64,000 bases of DNA from NCBI GenBank assembly GCA_035652495.1, contig DASRDS010000204.1, forward strand, positions 3,271 through 67,270, in the 5' to 3' direction. The stretch comes from DASRDS01 sp035652495 (GTDB taxonomy: Bacteria > Gemmatimonadota > Gemmatimonadetes > Gemmatimonadales > Gemmatimonadaceae). Of the stretch, positions 18,613-26,974 are shown in pieces. The position numbers and the translations under genes are program-made. The notes beneath the pieces were generated by a model that ran no database searches, had not been told where the DNA came from, and was given only the letters and a program-made list of their open reading frames with translations. The number at the start of each line of letters is the position of its first letter. The first letter of the stretch is position 1.

Positions 18613-19443
18613 GTGACCGAAATCGCCGTCACGATCGTCGTCTACGCGCTGACGCTGACGCTGGTCGGCGCGTCAACGGTGCGCTCGGCGTTGCTGCGTC
18701 GGGCCGACCGCGCCGGCGATCCGCTGATCGTCGAGCGGCTGCGAGGCATCGAGGCGACGGCGTGGCTCGCACTGGTGCTGGCCCTCGCCGTTCGCGCCTG
18801 GGCCCATACCGCGACGGTCTTCGGTCCGGCCGACTCGATGTCGGTGGACGCGCTGAAGACGATCGCGTTGGTCAGCCGCTGGGGCGAGGCGTGGCGGTGG
18901 CAGATGATGGCCGCTCTCGTGGGCGCCGCAGCGATCTGCGCGATTCGCGGCCGCGCGGCCGGCATCGTCGGCGCCTGCGCGACGCTGGCGTTGGTCGTTG
19001 CGCTCGCACGCGGCGGTCACACGGAAGGGATGCCGACGCGAATGGTGGTCCAGACGGTGCACATCCTCGGTGGTGGCGCGTGGCTCGGCACGCTCGGCGT
19101 CGTTGCAGCCATCAGCGGAGACCGCACGGACGATCGAGCGCGTCTGCTGAGAGCGTTCTTTCCGCTGGCGCTTGCCGGGGTTGCGACATTGGCGGCGACG
19201 GGCGTCGTCGCGGCATACACATACGTCGGTGCCATTTCGAACCTGTGGACGACCAGTTACGGCCGGACGCTAGTGGCGAAACTGTCGCTCGTGGCGGGGG
19301 CCCTCGGATGTGGATACGTCAACTGGCGATCGTTGCGAAGACCGCGCGCGGAACCCATCGCGCCGGCGCTTCGCTGGGAACTGATGCTCGCAGCGGCGAT
19401 CGTGATCGCCACTGGTATCCTGACCGAACTCGCACATCCGTAA
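18613..19443 (+). CDS. copD: CopD-domain membrane protein
   Basis: 276 aa from GTG 18613 with about seven or eight transmembrane helices. The CopD core is in the C-terminal two thirds: MVVQTVHILGGGAWLGTLG and conserved His/Trp residues in membrane segments, then YGRTLVAKLSLVAGALGCGY. In Pseudomonas and related bacteria CopD works with periplasmic CopC in copper import or delivery. Here copC follows 13 bp after the stop, and the run continues through copper-chaperone genes, so the context is strongly copper-related. Confidence 0.88.
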   Translation: MTEIAVTIVVYALTLTLVGASTVRSALLRRADRAGDPLIVERLRGIEATAWLALVLALAVRAWAHTATVFGPADSMSVDALKTIALVSRWGEAWRWQMMAALVGAAAICAIRGRAAGIVGACATLALVVALARGGHTEGMPTRMVVQTVHILGGGAWLGTLGVVAAISGDRTDDRARLLRAFFPLALAGVATLAATGVVAAYTYVGAISNLWTTSYGRTLVAKLSLVAGALGCGYVNWRSLRRPRAEPIAPALRWELMLAAAIVIATGILTELAHP

Positions 19444-19456
19444 ATGAGGAGGGAGC

Positions 19457-19831
19457 ATGACGCGCACGATCTCGAGAGTCTTCTTCGCGTTCACACTCGT
19501 CGTGATGGGCCTGTCCGCCTACGTCCTGGCGCACACGAAGCTCGAGAAGAGCGAGCCGGCCGCCGGCGCCACGCTGACGCAGGCCCCGAAACAGATCCAA
19601 CTCTGGTTCAACGAGAAGATCGATCCCGCCGTGAGCAAGCTCGATCTGACGGGCGCGTCGGGTAAAGTCGCGCTGAGCGGCATGCACGTCATGAGTGGCA
19701 AGGAGCTGATGGCGGCTGTTTCGGGCGCGGTACCGCCCGGCACCTACACCGTCGCCTGGCAGACCGCCGGCGACGATGGGCACGTCGTCAAGGGCGACTT
19801 CACGTTCACGGTCAAGGCGACGACACATTGA
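19457..19831 (+). CDS. copC: CopC periplasmic copper-binding protein
   Basis: 124 aa with a Shine-Dalgarno-like GGAGGGAGC before the ATG. The signal peptide ends at VLAH and the mature protein starts HTKLEKSEPAAGATL, where the N-terminal His is the classic Cu(II) ligand. The beta-sandwich pattern continues through IQLWFNEKIDP to GTYTVAWQTAGDDGHVVKG, with the conserved Asp and His of the Cu(II) site. It lies directly after copD, and its stop overlaps the next start (TGATG). Confidence 0.92.
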   Translation: MTRTISRVFFAFTLVVMGLSAYVLAHTKLEKSEPAAGATLTQAPKQIQLWFNEKIDPAVSKLDLTGASGKVALSGMHVMSGKELMAAVSGAVPPGTYTVAWQTAGDDGHVVKGDFTFTVKATTH

Positions 19832-20826
19832 TGACCAGGCCATCGCTCGTCGCTTCCGTACTGCTGGCTGTCGCGTGCGTCGGATTCGGGATCGCGAGCC
19901 CGTCCGCGCAGCAGGCGCCGCGCACGTACCAGTTCCACGGCACGGTCGAAGCCGTAGATCCCGCGGCACGGACCGTCACCGTCAACGGCGAGAACGTCGT
20001 CGGCTGGATGTCAGCGATGACGATGGTGTACCGCCTCGACAAGCCGGAAACGATCGGTCAGCTGAAGGCTGGCCAACGTATCACGGCGACCGTGCACGAT
20101 GGCGACTTCACGACGCTGTACGACGTCCGCATCGTCGGGACGAAGGCGGCCGAGCCGGCCGTCGATCTGCCGCCGCTGTCGTACGTCTGCCCCTCGCCTG
20201 GCGAGGAGGCGTACGTCGACGACAAGCCCGGCAAGTGTCCCAAGTCCGGCGCGGCGCTCGTGCCGCGCCGGCTCGTCACCGCCTACTCGTGTCTGAAGGT
20301 GCAGCTCGTCATTCGGGAGGCTCCAGGCACGTGTCCGATCGACCACACGCCGCTCGTGCCGATCACGGCGGCGCTGTACTTCACCTGCGCGGCCGATAAG
20401 AAGGTGCACGAGCTCACGCCGGGGACGTGCGCGGACGGCAGCGCGCGCATCAAGGCGTACGATCGCGTCCCGCACGGCGATCACAATCCGCGGCACGGTG
20501 GTCTGTTGTTCATGGCCTCGGACCAGTGGCATCACCTCGAAGGAACCTTCGTGGCGCCTGACGTCTTTCGGGTGTACTTCTACGACGACATGACACGGCC
20601 GATGTCGCCGGCAGGAATGACGGCGAGCGTGTCGCGGGCGGATGCCAACGGTACGCCCGTCGGATCCGCGCAGCCGCTCTCGGCGGGCGCCGATCCGAGC
20701 ACCCTGGAAGTGCGCATCGCCGGCGCGACGCCGCCGCTGAATCTCAAGCTTCGCGTGGCGTTCAAGGCCGGCGATGCCGCCCAGGCATTTGACTTCACCT
20801 TTCCGGCGTACTCGAAGGAACGATGA
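19831..20826 (+). CDS. Periplasmic CusF-like plus multi-heavy-metal-binding-domain protein
   Basis: 331 aa. The ATG at 19831 is chosen over a TTG three bases earlier; it overlaps the copC stop. After a signal peptide (...SPSAQ) comes a CusF-like OB domain (about 30-100: YQFHGTVEAVDPAARTVTVN, then MTMVYRL, the usual Met/Trp Cu(I) site region). Three short Cys modules follow, resembling HMBD zinc-ribbon-like motifs: YVCPSP...GKCPKSGA, YSC...GTCPIDHTPL and YFTC...GTCADGS. A beta-sandwich tail with His-rich PHGDHNPRHGG completes it. Likely a copper carrier or buffer in the periplasm; the combination in one chain is unusual. Confidence 0.75.
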   Translation: MTRPSLVASVLLAVACVGFGIASPSAQQAPRTYQFHGTVEAVDPAARTVTVNGENVVGWMSAMTMVYRLDKPETIGQLKAGQRITATVHDGDFTTLYDVRIVGTKAAEPAVDLPPLSYVCPSPGEEAYVDDKPGKCPKSGAALVPRRLVTAYSCLKVQLVIREAPGTCPIDHTPLVPITAALYFTCAADKKVHELTPGTCADGSARIKAYDRVPHGDHNPRHGGLLFMASDQWHHLEGTFVAPDVFRVYFYDDMTRPMSPAGMTASVSRADANGTPVGSAQPLSAGADPSTLEVRIAGATPPLNLKLRVAFKAGDAAQAFDFTFPAYSKER

Positions 20827-21725
20827 GCCGCTGCGCTTACGCGTCCATCGCCGTCATGACCGCGATCCTCGCCTGGACGGCGTGCGGGCGAGCGCCGGAG
20901 ACGACGCGGTTCGCGCTGCCGCTGGGACCGGGGCCGGAGATCCGATTCGCCACCCACGGCGCCGTCGCATCGCGACCGGGCGTCGCTGCGCGCGGCCGGA
21001 CGGTGGCGCTGGCGTGGTTCGCCAACTATGCCGGTACGACGGCGCTGTTCGTCACGACGAGCGACGACGGCGGCGGGACATTTAGACCGACCATTCGCGT
21101 CGTGACCTCGCCGGCGATCGATGCCGGCGAACCACCGCGCCTGCTGTTCGAACGCCCGGGCGAGACGCCGCGGCTTGTCGTCCGTTGGATCGAGCGCACC
21201 CGAAATGGCGCTGCCGTACGCTCGGCGCTGTCGACGAACGGCGGCGCCACGTTCGATCGCGACGCCGCCGATGCCGTGCGCCTGGTCTATACCGGCCCAT
21301 CGGTCGACGACCCCGAGATTCCCGAGCGCGTGATCGCGGAGATCGACCGACCAGACGCCGCGAACTGGCGCGGCGTCGTCGACGCCGACGGGACGCTCGT
21401 CCTGGCCTGGGACGAGTCGAACGGCGCGGATCGCCGCATCGCCCTGCAGCGTGTCGTCTTCAGCAACGACGGCGCGTTCACGCGGTTGCCGACGACGCCG
21501 GTGACTGCTTGGGGCGCGAACGCTCGGCCGGCGATCGCGACGACGACGGGCGGCGTGATCGTGGCGTGGGTGGACGACCGAGCGGGCCGCTCGACGATTG
21601 CGCTGCGGCCCGTCGGCCTCGAGACGTTGTGCGCCGACCCCAAGGCCGCCGCGCCAGCGCCGCTGACCTTCGAGTGGGCACCGTGGCCGTCACACACGAC
21701 GACGACGCATCGTCATCATGACTAA
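20823..21725 (+). CDS. Lipoprotein with sialidase-like beta-propeller repeats
   Basis: 300 aa starting in an ATGA overlap with the previous gene. The N-terminus has a signal and lipobox (AILAWTACG). Asp-box-like repeats (SDDGGGTF, STNGGATFD, and SNDGAFT) indicate a BNR/sialidase-type propeller. No catalytic residues can be assigned by eye, so a binding or scaffolding role is as likely as hydrolysis. The C-terminus is His/Thr-rich (HTTTTHRHHD), which could bind metal. It overlaps the CPMHH paralogue gene by 8 bp. Confidence 0.65.
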   Translation: MSRCAYASIAVMTAILAWTACGRAPETTRFALPLGPGPEIRFATHGAVASRPGVAARGRTVALAWFANYAGTTALFVTTSDDGGGTFRPTIRVVTSPAIDAGEPPRLLFERPGETPRLVVRWIERTRNGAAVRSALSTNGGATFDRDAADAVRLVYTGPSVDDPEIPERVIAEIDRPDAANWRGVVDADGTLVLAWDESNGADRRIALQRVVFSNDGAFTRLPTTPVTAWGANARPAIATTTGGVIVAWVDDRAGRSTIALRPVGLETLCADPKAAAPAPLTFEWAPWPSHTTTTHRHHD

Positions 21726-22098
21726 CACGATCGGCCGCCGCCTGCGTGTCGTTGTCGCGGCCGTCTGGATCGGCTACCGCGTGGCCGCGCTCGTCGCCGC
21801 GCCCGCGATCGTCTGGATCGACGCGGCGGGCGCCACGGTCGAGTGCCACTGCACGCATGGCGCCGATGCGACCTGTCCCATGCATCACCAGCCGGCGGGC
21901 GGCACGCGCGTCTGTGCGATGCAGGCCGCCGGCGACTGGGCGACAGCGGCCGTCGAATCGATGCTCGGCCTGGCGGCGCCGCACGCGCAGCACGTCACGA
22001 TCGACGCTGTACGATGTGGCGATCGGATTCACATCGCCGTCGTCACTCCGCTCCCGCTCCTCTCCGTTCCGCCCGATCATCCGCCTCCACGCGCGTAG
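21718..22098 (+). CDS. Secreted Cys/His-rich CPMHH protein, copy 2
   Basis: 126 aa, start 8 bp inside the preceding gene. A hydrophobic N-terminus (LRVVVAAVWIGYRVAALVAA) is followed by CHCTHGADATCPMHH, a further Cys, and the tail PDHPPPRA. The motif order and tail match the protein at 17912-18304. Placement between copper-binding proteins and a cytochrome c/PCuAC/SCO1 trio suggests a periplasmic copper ligand; direct function is unknown. Confidence 0.65.
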   Translation: MTNTIGRRLRVVVAAVWIGYRVAALVAAPAIVWIDAAGATVECHCTHGADATCPMHHQPAGGTRVCAMQAAGDWATAAVESMLGLAAPHAQHVTIDAVRCGDRIHIAVVTPLPLLSVPPDHPPPRA

Positions 22099-22112
22099 CG
22101 CTTACCGGTAGT

Positions 22113-22130
22113 GCAGGCCTTCAAGCCTGC
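22113..22130. repeat. Short palindrome (possible REP-like hairpin)
   Basis: GCAGGC and GCCTGC flank a 6-base loop (cttcaa), in the 76 bp between the CPMHH gene and cytochrome c gene. Similar pyrimidine-loop hairpins are scattered in many soil-bacterial genomes. It could be an extragenic palindrome or a weak transcript-stabilising hairpin; no T-tract follows. Confidence 0.45.
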
Positions 22131-22174
22131 CCGACAGATTCATTCGGTTTCAAAGGTTCGGGAGGAGTGTGCCC

Positions 22175-22555
22175 ATGAGCCGCATGGGACTTCGTCCGGC
22201 GATCGGCATCGGCATCGCGATCGCCGCGATCGGATGCAGCAGTCCGGCGCCGACCGCGGCCGTGGGTCGCGAGCTGTACGCGTCGAACGGCTGCGCGAGC
22301 TGTCACGGCGCAAACGGGCACGGCGACGGACCGGTCGCGAAGACGCTGGTGCCGCCGCCGCGCGACTTTCGCGACGCGTCGGCGTTCAAGAACGGCACCG
22401 ACGTGGCCGCGATCGCGACGACGCTGGAAAGCGGGTTGTCGAGCAATGGCGGCAGCATGCCGTCGTTCCGCCACCTGACGCGCGACGAACGCGCGTCGCT
22501 GGCGTTGTATGTCATTTCCCTGCGGACGACGCAGGCATCGAAGGAGCAGCCATGA
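22175..22555 (+). CDS. Cytochrome c family lipoprotein
   Basis: 126 aa from ATG 22175, preceded by GGAGG at 22161-22165; a GTG six bases upstream is less well placed. The signal ends in a lipobox-like IAAIGC. The single heme-c motif CASCH follows YASNGCA, and the distal Met ligand is probably in GGSMPSF. This is a class I mono-heme domain. It is coupled (ATGA) to the PCuAC gene and followed by SCO1, fitting electron transfer or copper-dependent oxidase assembly. Confidence 0.88.
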   Translation: MSRMGLRPAIGIGIAIAAIGCSSPAPTAAVGRELYASNGCASCHGANGHGDGPVAKTLVPPPRDFRDASAFKNGTDVAAIATTLESGLSSNGGSMPSFRHLTRDERASLALYVISLRTTQASKEQP

Positions 22556-23001
22556 AACGTTTACTGCAGTGGACGATCACGAGCGCGTGTCTTGCGGCAG
22601 CTGCTATCTGCATCGCGCACGCGCAGACGCAGACCGTCACCGCCCACGATGCGTGGACGCGCGAGCCCGCGCCCTCGCGCGACATCACCGCCGTGTTCGT
22701 CGTGCTCGAAAACACAGGCCAGGCCGCGCGCGCGGTCGTGTCGGCCACGTGCGACGCCGCGGACAAAGCGGAACTCCACGAGATGAAGAACGAGAACGGC
22801 ATGATGCGCATGTCGCCCGTCAAGTCGATTCCGTTGCCGGCCGGCAAGACCGAGCTCAAGCCCGGCGGGCTGCACATCATGCTCTTCGGTCTGAAGCAGC
22901 GACCCGCCGTCGGCGATCATCTCAACGTTACGCTGACGCTGGACGACGGATCCAAGGTGCCGCTATCGGCGGTCGTGCGCAAACAGGAGTCGATGCAATG
23001 A
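22552..23001 (+). CDS. PCuAC periplasmic copper chaperone (DUF461)
   Basis: 149 aa with a signal peptide (...CIAHAQ). The Cu(I)-binding core is clear: ELHEM (H, M), then GMMRMSPV (M residues) and GGLHIMLFGLK, the H(M)X10MX21HXM-type pattern of PCuAC. The family delivers Cu(I) to the CuA/CuB sites of cytochrome oxidase, usually with SCO1. The gene overlaps cytochrome c upstream and SCO1 downstream by 4 bp each. Confidence 0.92.
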   Translation: MKRLLQWTITSACLAAAAICIAHAQTQTVTAHDAWTREPAPSRDITAVFVVLENTGQAARAVVSATCDAADKAELHEMKNENGMMRMSPVKSIPLPAGKTELKPGGLHIMLFGLKQRPAVGDHLNVTLTLDDGSKVPLSAVVRKQESMQ

Positions 23002-23597
23002 CGCCCTGGCGCCGCGCCCGTCTCGTCTTCGCGTTCGCGACGGCCGCCGCCGTCGCCGCCGCGTGCTCGTCGTCCGCTCCGCCGCCGATCGATTCGATCG
23101 GCGGCGACTTCTCGCTCACCGATCACAATGGCGGCCGGTTCGAGCTCTCGTCTCTCAGACACAAGGCCGTTCTCATCTTCTTCGGCTACACGTACTGCCC
23201 GGATGCGTGCCCGACGACGCTGTCCAAGCTGGGATCGGTCTACCGGCGACTGGGCGATGACGCGAAGCGCGTCAAGACGCTCTATGTCTCGGTCGATCCC
23301 GAGCGCGACACGCCGGCCGTGCTCAAAGCCGATCTGGCGAACTTCAGCGTCGACGCGCTGGGGCTCACGGGCACGAAAGCGCAGATCGACCGGGTCGTCG
23401 CGATGTACGGGGCGGCGTACCGCATCGAGCCGACGCCGGAGTCCGCGGCGAAGTACACGGTCTCGCACACGACGACGCTCTACTTGCTCGACGGCCGAGG
23501 GCAGACGCGGATCCGCTTCCGGTACGAGGCGGGTGTCGACGAGATCGTCAAAGGCATTCGCTCGGTCCTCGCCAGCCGCGACGCGGACATCTCATGA
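22998..23597 (+). CDS. SCO1/SenC/PrrC-family copper/thiol protein
   Basis: 199 aa with lipobox AAAC (Cys23), so probably membrane-anchored on the periplasmic side. Thioredoxin-like fold with CPDAC (Cys67, Cys71) in FFGYTYCPDACPTTLSKLG and the third ligand His in YTVSHTTTLYLL. The family inserts copper into, or reduces, the CuA site of cytochrome c oxidase. It sits after PCuAC and cytochrome c with overlapping starts. Confidence 0.94.
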   Translation: MTPWRRARLVFAFATAAAVAAACSSSAPPPIDSIGGDFSLTDHNGGRFELSSLRHKAVLIFFGYTYCPDACPTTLSKLGSVYRRLGDDAKRVKTLYVSVDPERDTPAVLKADLANFSVDALGLTGTKAQIDRVVAMYGAAYRIEPTPESAAKYTVSHTTTLYLLDGRGQTRIRFRYEAGVDEIVKGIRSVLASRDADIS

Positions 23598-24507
23598 TGC
23601 GCGCGCTGATCCTCGCGGCCGCCTTCCTCGCCGCCGCCGGTACGAAGTCGGCGATCCCGCGGACCGCTGACGGACATCCCGACCTGCAGGGCACGTGGGA
23701 CAACGCGACGGTGACGCCGCTCGAGCGTCCGAAGGAATTCGCGGACAAGCCGTACTTCACCGAAGCCGAGGCCGCGGATTTCGTCGCCCATGGCCTCGAC
23801 CGCTTCATCGCCGCACGGGGCGAGGTGGAGCTCAAGGTCAACGGCGAAATCAACGGCATCTGGTCCGGGCCGGCGCGTGTCGGCCCGAGCCTGCGGACGT
23901 CGATTGTCACCGATCCGCCGGACGGACGGCTGCCGCCGCTGACGCCGGAGACGCAGGCGCGCATGCAGGCGCGCATGGCCGAGCGGCGCGCGCATCCGTT
24001 CGACAACCCGGAGGATCTCACGCTCGGCGAACGCTGCCTGATGTGGGGCGCCGGGCCGCCGATGATGCCTGTGCCGCAGAACAGCAACCTGCAGATTGTG
24101 CAAACGCGCGATGCGATTGTCTTCGAGACCGAGATGGTTCACGAAGCGCGCATCGTGCCGTTCGACGGACGTCCGCATCTGCCGGCGGCGATCCGGCAGA
24201 TGACCGGCGATTCACGCGGACACTGGGAGGGTGACGCACTCCTCGTCGAGACGACGAACTTCACGGCGAAGACGGAGCTGCGCGGAACGACTGCGGAGCG
24301 TCATGTCGTGGAGCGATTTACGATGACGGACGCCGACACCATTCAGTACCAGTTCACGGTGGACGATCGGCCGCATTCGCACGTCCGTGGACCGGGGAGG
24401 TGTATCTCGTGCGGACGCAGGATCGGATCTTCGAGTATGCGTGCCACGAAGCGAACTACTCGATGGCGCTGATCCTCCAGGGGGCTCGCGCGGAAGACAA
24501 GCGATGA
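23594..24507 (+). pseudogene. Secreted protein of unknown function, frameshifted near 24375
   Basis: The frame from 23594 encodes a signal-bearing protein (MMRALILAAAFLAA...) with DGHPDLQGTWDNATVTPLER, a motif set common in acidobacterial secreted proteins of unknown function. Near 24370-24378 the expected tail moves to another frame: ARPWTGEVYLVRTQDRIFEY, then ACHEANYSMALILQGAR, ending TGA at 24505-24507. One missing base, for example T in the TT at the shift, explains it. Without it the protein ends with about 30 unrelated residues at 24472. It is either a recent frameshift or a consensus error. It is the last gene of the copper run, overlapping SCO1 by 4 bp. Confidence 0.75.
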
Positions 24508-24633
24508 ACCGCGTGACGCCGTGCTCCTCGCCGATGACGAGACCCTGCTCGAGATCGTCAGGGATCGTGTGGATCGAGGCGCAGGACTACGACGTGCGGA
24601 TCCATTCGGCGGCGGGGCGGGCGGTCTCTCGTG
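24508..24633 (+). other. Possible response-regulator receiver remnant
   Basis: In one frame the DNA reads VLLADDETLLEIVRD, resembling the start of a receiver domain, and a few codons later another frame gives YDVRIHSAAGRA, like the second helix region of such domains. Nothing downstream continues the domain; the convergent DinB-like gene follows. It is a short, damaged fragment at best. Confidence 0.3.
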
Positions 24634-25164
24634 TCATTCGAACGGGTACTTCGGAGGCAGGATGTTGTTCAGGCGCAGGTAGACTTCGCACTGTCCGCGC
24701 GTGTGGGCCATGTGGGCGAAACCGCCTTCGAACGCCTCGTAGCCTGTCTCCTCGATATTCGCGAACTTGACGGTCCGACTGAGCTGTTCTTCGGTCGCCG
24801 CCTTCAGCGCCGTGATCACGAACGCTTCGGAGGCGTGAAGATACGCGAGAATTTGCGCCTTGTCGGTGGTGCCCCTCGGCAGCGGCTCCGGTCCTTTCAG
24901 TCCCGTGACGAGCGCCGCCATCCCGATGTTGAACACGCCGATGTGCGTGGCCAACCCGCCGTAGTTGCGCTCCGTCGGTTTGGCCGTCGACGGCGGGATG
25001 TACGCGAACGCGTCGGCGGGCATCGCATCCACCACGGTGTAGGTGAACGCATAGGAGCTCGCCCAATGCTTGAGGGCATTGGCCTTCCAGTCGTAGTTGG
25101 CCGCCCTCACCGGGAAGGCCGCGATCGCGCACAGCGCGAGCGTGACGAGAATGATTCTTCGCAT
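24634..25164 (-). CDS. Secreted DinB-like family protein
   Basis: 176 aa from ATG 25164, which begins a good signal peptide (MRRIILVTLALCAIAAFPVRA). The mature part is a four-helix DinB-like bundle: HWASSYAFTYTVVDAMP, NYGGLATHIGVFNIGMAALV, and the C-terminal HTRGQCEVYLRLNNILPPKY. Metal-ligand His positions are retained in two helices. DinB-family proteins bind divalent metals, and some are thiol transferases. Exported members are frequent in Acidobacteriota; substrate unknown. Confidence 0.78.
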   Translation of the reverse strand: MRRIILVTLALCAIAAFPVRAANYDWKANALKHWASSYAFTYTVVDAMPADAFAYIPPSTAKPTERNYGGLATHIGVFNIGMAALVTGLKGPEPLPRGTTDKAQILAYLHASEAFVITALKAATEEQLSRTVKFANIEETGYEAFEGGFAHMAHTRGQCEVYLRLNNILPPKYPFE

Positions 25165-25225
25165 AGACTCACACTGTATAGTCGCCGTTGGTCGAACGCA
25201 ATCGATCGCGGAAAAGGAGCGACAC

Positions 25226-25870
25226 ATGCCGGTACCCGATCGGCGGAGTTTTCTCGCTGCAATGTCCGGGCTCGCAGTGCTGCCCGCGCTGGCGACCGCT
25301 GGCGAACTCGACCAGGCGCAGGCGCCGCAAACGTGGGACCTGTCCTGGCTGGATTCGTTCAAAGGCAAACACAAGCAGCTCTTTGACATGGGCGGCGCGG
25401 ACGTGAATGGCGACTCGACGCTGCGCATGCCGTCGAACTACCTGGCGTTGGCGAAGGAAGTGCTGAAGATGGAGCCGCCCGACGTCAACGTCGCGATCGG
25501 CATCCAGCAGACGGCGTTCCCCTTTCTCGCGAGCGACGCGTTGTGGCCGAAACTCAAGATCGGCGAGCTGTGGAAGATCAAGGATCCCCGGACAGGTCAG
25601 CCGGCGCAGCGCAATATCTTCCTCGGGCAAGCGGGCGGCGCTCCGACGAACACGATCCTCTCGCTGCAGGAGCGCGGCGCCATCTTCTGGCAGTGCAACA
25701 TGGCGTTGTTCGGCGTCGCGGGGATGATCGCACAGGCGGTCAATCGGCCAATGCCCGAGGTGCGCGCCGAGCTCATCGCCGGGTTCGTCCCAGGCGTGAA
25801 GCTCGTGCCGGCGCACACGCTGCTCGTCGGCCTTGTGCAGGAGCGCGGGTTCACGTACCAGCGCGTCTGA
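25226..25870 (+). CDS. Tat-exported DsrE-like protein
   Basis: 214 aa from ATG 25226 with AAAGGAG upstream. The N-terminus has a twin-arginine signal (DRRSFLAAM). The C-terminal half resembles the DsrE/DsrF-like sulfur-relay fold: LSLQERGAIFWQCNMALFGV, AELIAGFVPGVKLVPAHTLL and VQERGFTYQ. The conserved region Cys (WQCN) is at the place where DsrE-like proteins often carry one. Role in the periplasm is unknown. It diverges from the DinB-like gene. Confidence 0.65.
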   Translation: MPVPDRRSFLAAMSGLAVLPALATAGELDQAQAPQTWDLSWLDSFKGKHKQLFDMGGADVNGDSTLRMPSNYLALAKEVLKMEPPDVNVAIGIQQTAFPFLASDALWPKLKIGELWKIKDPRTGQPAQRNIFLGQAGGAPTNTILSLQERGAIFWQCNMALFGVAGMIAQAVNRPMPEVRAELIAGFVPGVKLVPAHTLLVGLVQERGFTYQRV

Positions 25871-25886
25871 GAGCGGGCGCCGGGCG

Positions 25887-26258
25887 TCAGGACGACGGTT
25901 GGCGATCTGATAGACCTCGCGCGAGCGTGCACTCGCGGTCCGTCATCTCGACGCCTTCCATCGGCTGGTGCTTTGCGCATCAACCAGAAGGAGACGATCG
26001 CGGTCAGTCCAAATGCCGCCGCCAGGGCAGTCAGGGCGCGGTCGAGCGGCGCCGTGTCGCGCAGCCACGGCCACACCGAAAGCGTCGTTCCCGCGACGCC
26101 GAAACCGAGCAGCGCAGTCGAGATCACGAGGAATCCGAAGTGATACCAGAGCGCCACCGAGAGGACACGGGGCAGCGACAGTTCGAGCAACAGTGTTGTT
26201 CCCGCCCAGCACAGCAGTCCGGCGAGACGACGATTCCCGGCGTCGACGAACGTTCGGT
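25887..26258 (-). pseudogene. Truncated, frameshifted membrane protein (spermidine-synthase-associated type)
   Basis: Reading leftward from about 26258: RRLAGLLCWAGTTLLLELSL, then VLWYHF-like ALWYHFGFLVISTALLGFG and two more helices. This resembles the N-terminal membrane part of fused spermidine-synthase-like proteins. The frame changes near 25980 (one extra base in AAA): KHQPMEGVEMTDRECTLARG follows to a TGA at 25887-25889. Its upstream side is cut at the junction with the serine-hydrolase fragment. Confidence 0.5.
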
Positions 26259-26812
26259 AATGCCAACCATGTCCTGTCCAAGGACATGACGAGACAGATG
26301 CTCACCGCCGGCATGGGTCATTGGGGATTGGGACTTGAGATCGGAGGGCCTGATGCCAACCTGTACTTTTCGCACGGGGGCGACAATGCAGGCTTCCACA
26401 ACAACTTTCTTCTCTACGAGAAGAGCGGCAACGGGTTCGTTGTAATGACCAAATGGGACAACGGCAACTTGCTCGCCGACGAGATCATGCATAGCGTCGC
26501 CAATGAACACAGCTGGGCCGATTTCCGGCCGACCGTGCGTGCCTCGATCCATGTCGATCCGAAGATCCTTGCAACCTACGCGGGTTCCTATGAATCGAAA
26601 GACTTCAAACAGGTTGTCACCGTCGAGAACGGACAACTGATGGGGCTGGCCTATGGACAGCCCTTTCCGCTCTACGCCGAAAGCGAAACCAGGTTCTTCT
26701 TTACCGTCATTCCCGGCGATTTCGACTTCGTTCAAGACGAGCACGGTAACGTGACCTCGTTGGTGCTGCACCAGAATGGCCACGACTGGAGGGCGACGAA
26801 AAAAATAGCTGC
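26259..26812 (+). pseudogene. Serine hydrolase (beta-lactamase/DUF3471 type), C-terminal fragment
   Basis: About 185 residues without a start: LSKDMTRQMLTAGMGHWGLG, then SHGGDNAGFHNNFLLYEK (the KTG-equivalent HGGDNAGF box of class-C-like serine hydrolases) and a lipocalin-like DUF3471 tail (LATYAGSYESKDFKQVVTVE). The N-terminal half with SxxK is absent, and the 5' end abuts an unrelated reverse-strand fragment. Near 26800 an A7 run probably has one extra base: removing it gives a stop after RATKK. A dead fragment on this reading. Confidence 0.7.
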
Positions 26813-26974
26813 CTGGAAAACTCGTCGCACCTTTCGCGCCCTTCCTTGGCGTCGTCGGCATGTCCGGCTTCGAGCCCACAGCGCGAATCTTCAGTGGCTC
26901 AGGGATAGACCATCTTCGAGCAGAATCGAATCGTTCCGGATCCAGTCACACTTTTGGCCGGTCAGGAATCCTCA

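Noticed and set aside
18495..19460. A 321-codon frame overlapping copD on the same strand
   Set aside because: Arg/Asp/Gly-rich shadow frame; copD has proper membrane helices and family motifs.
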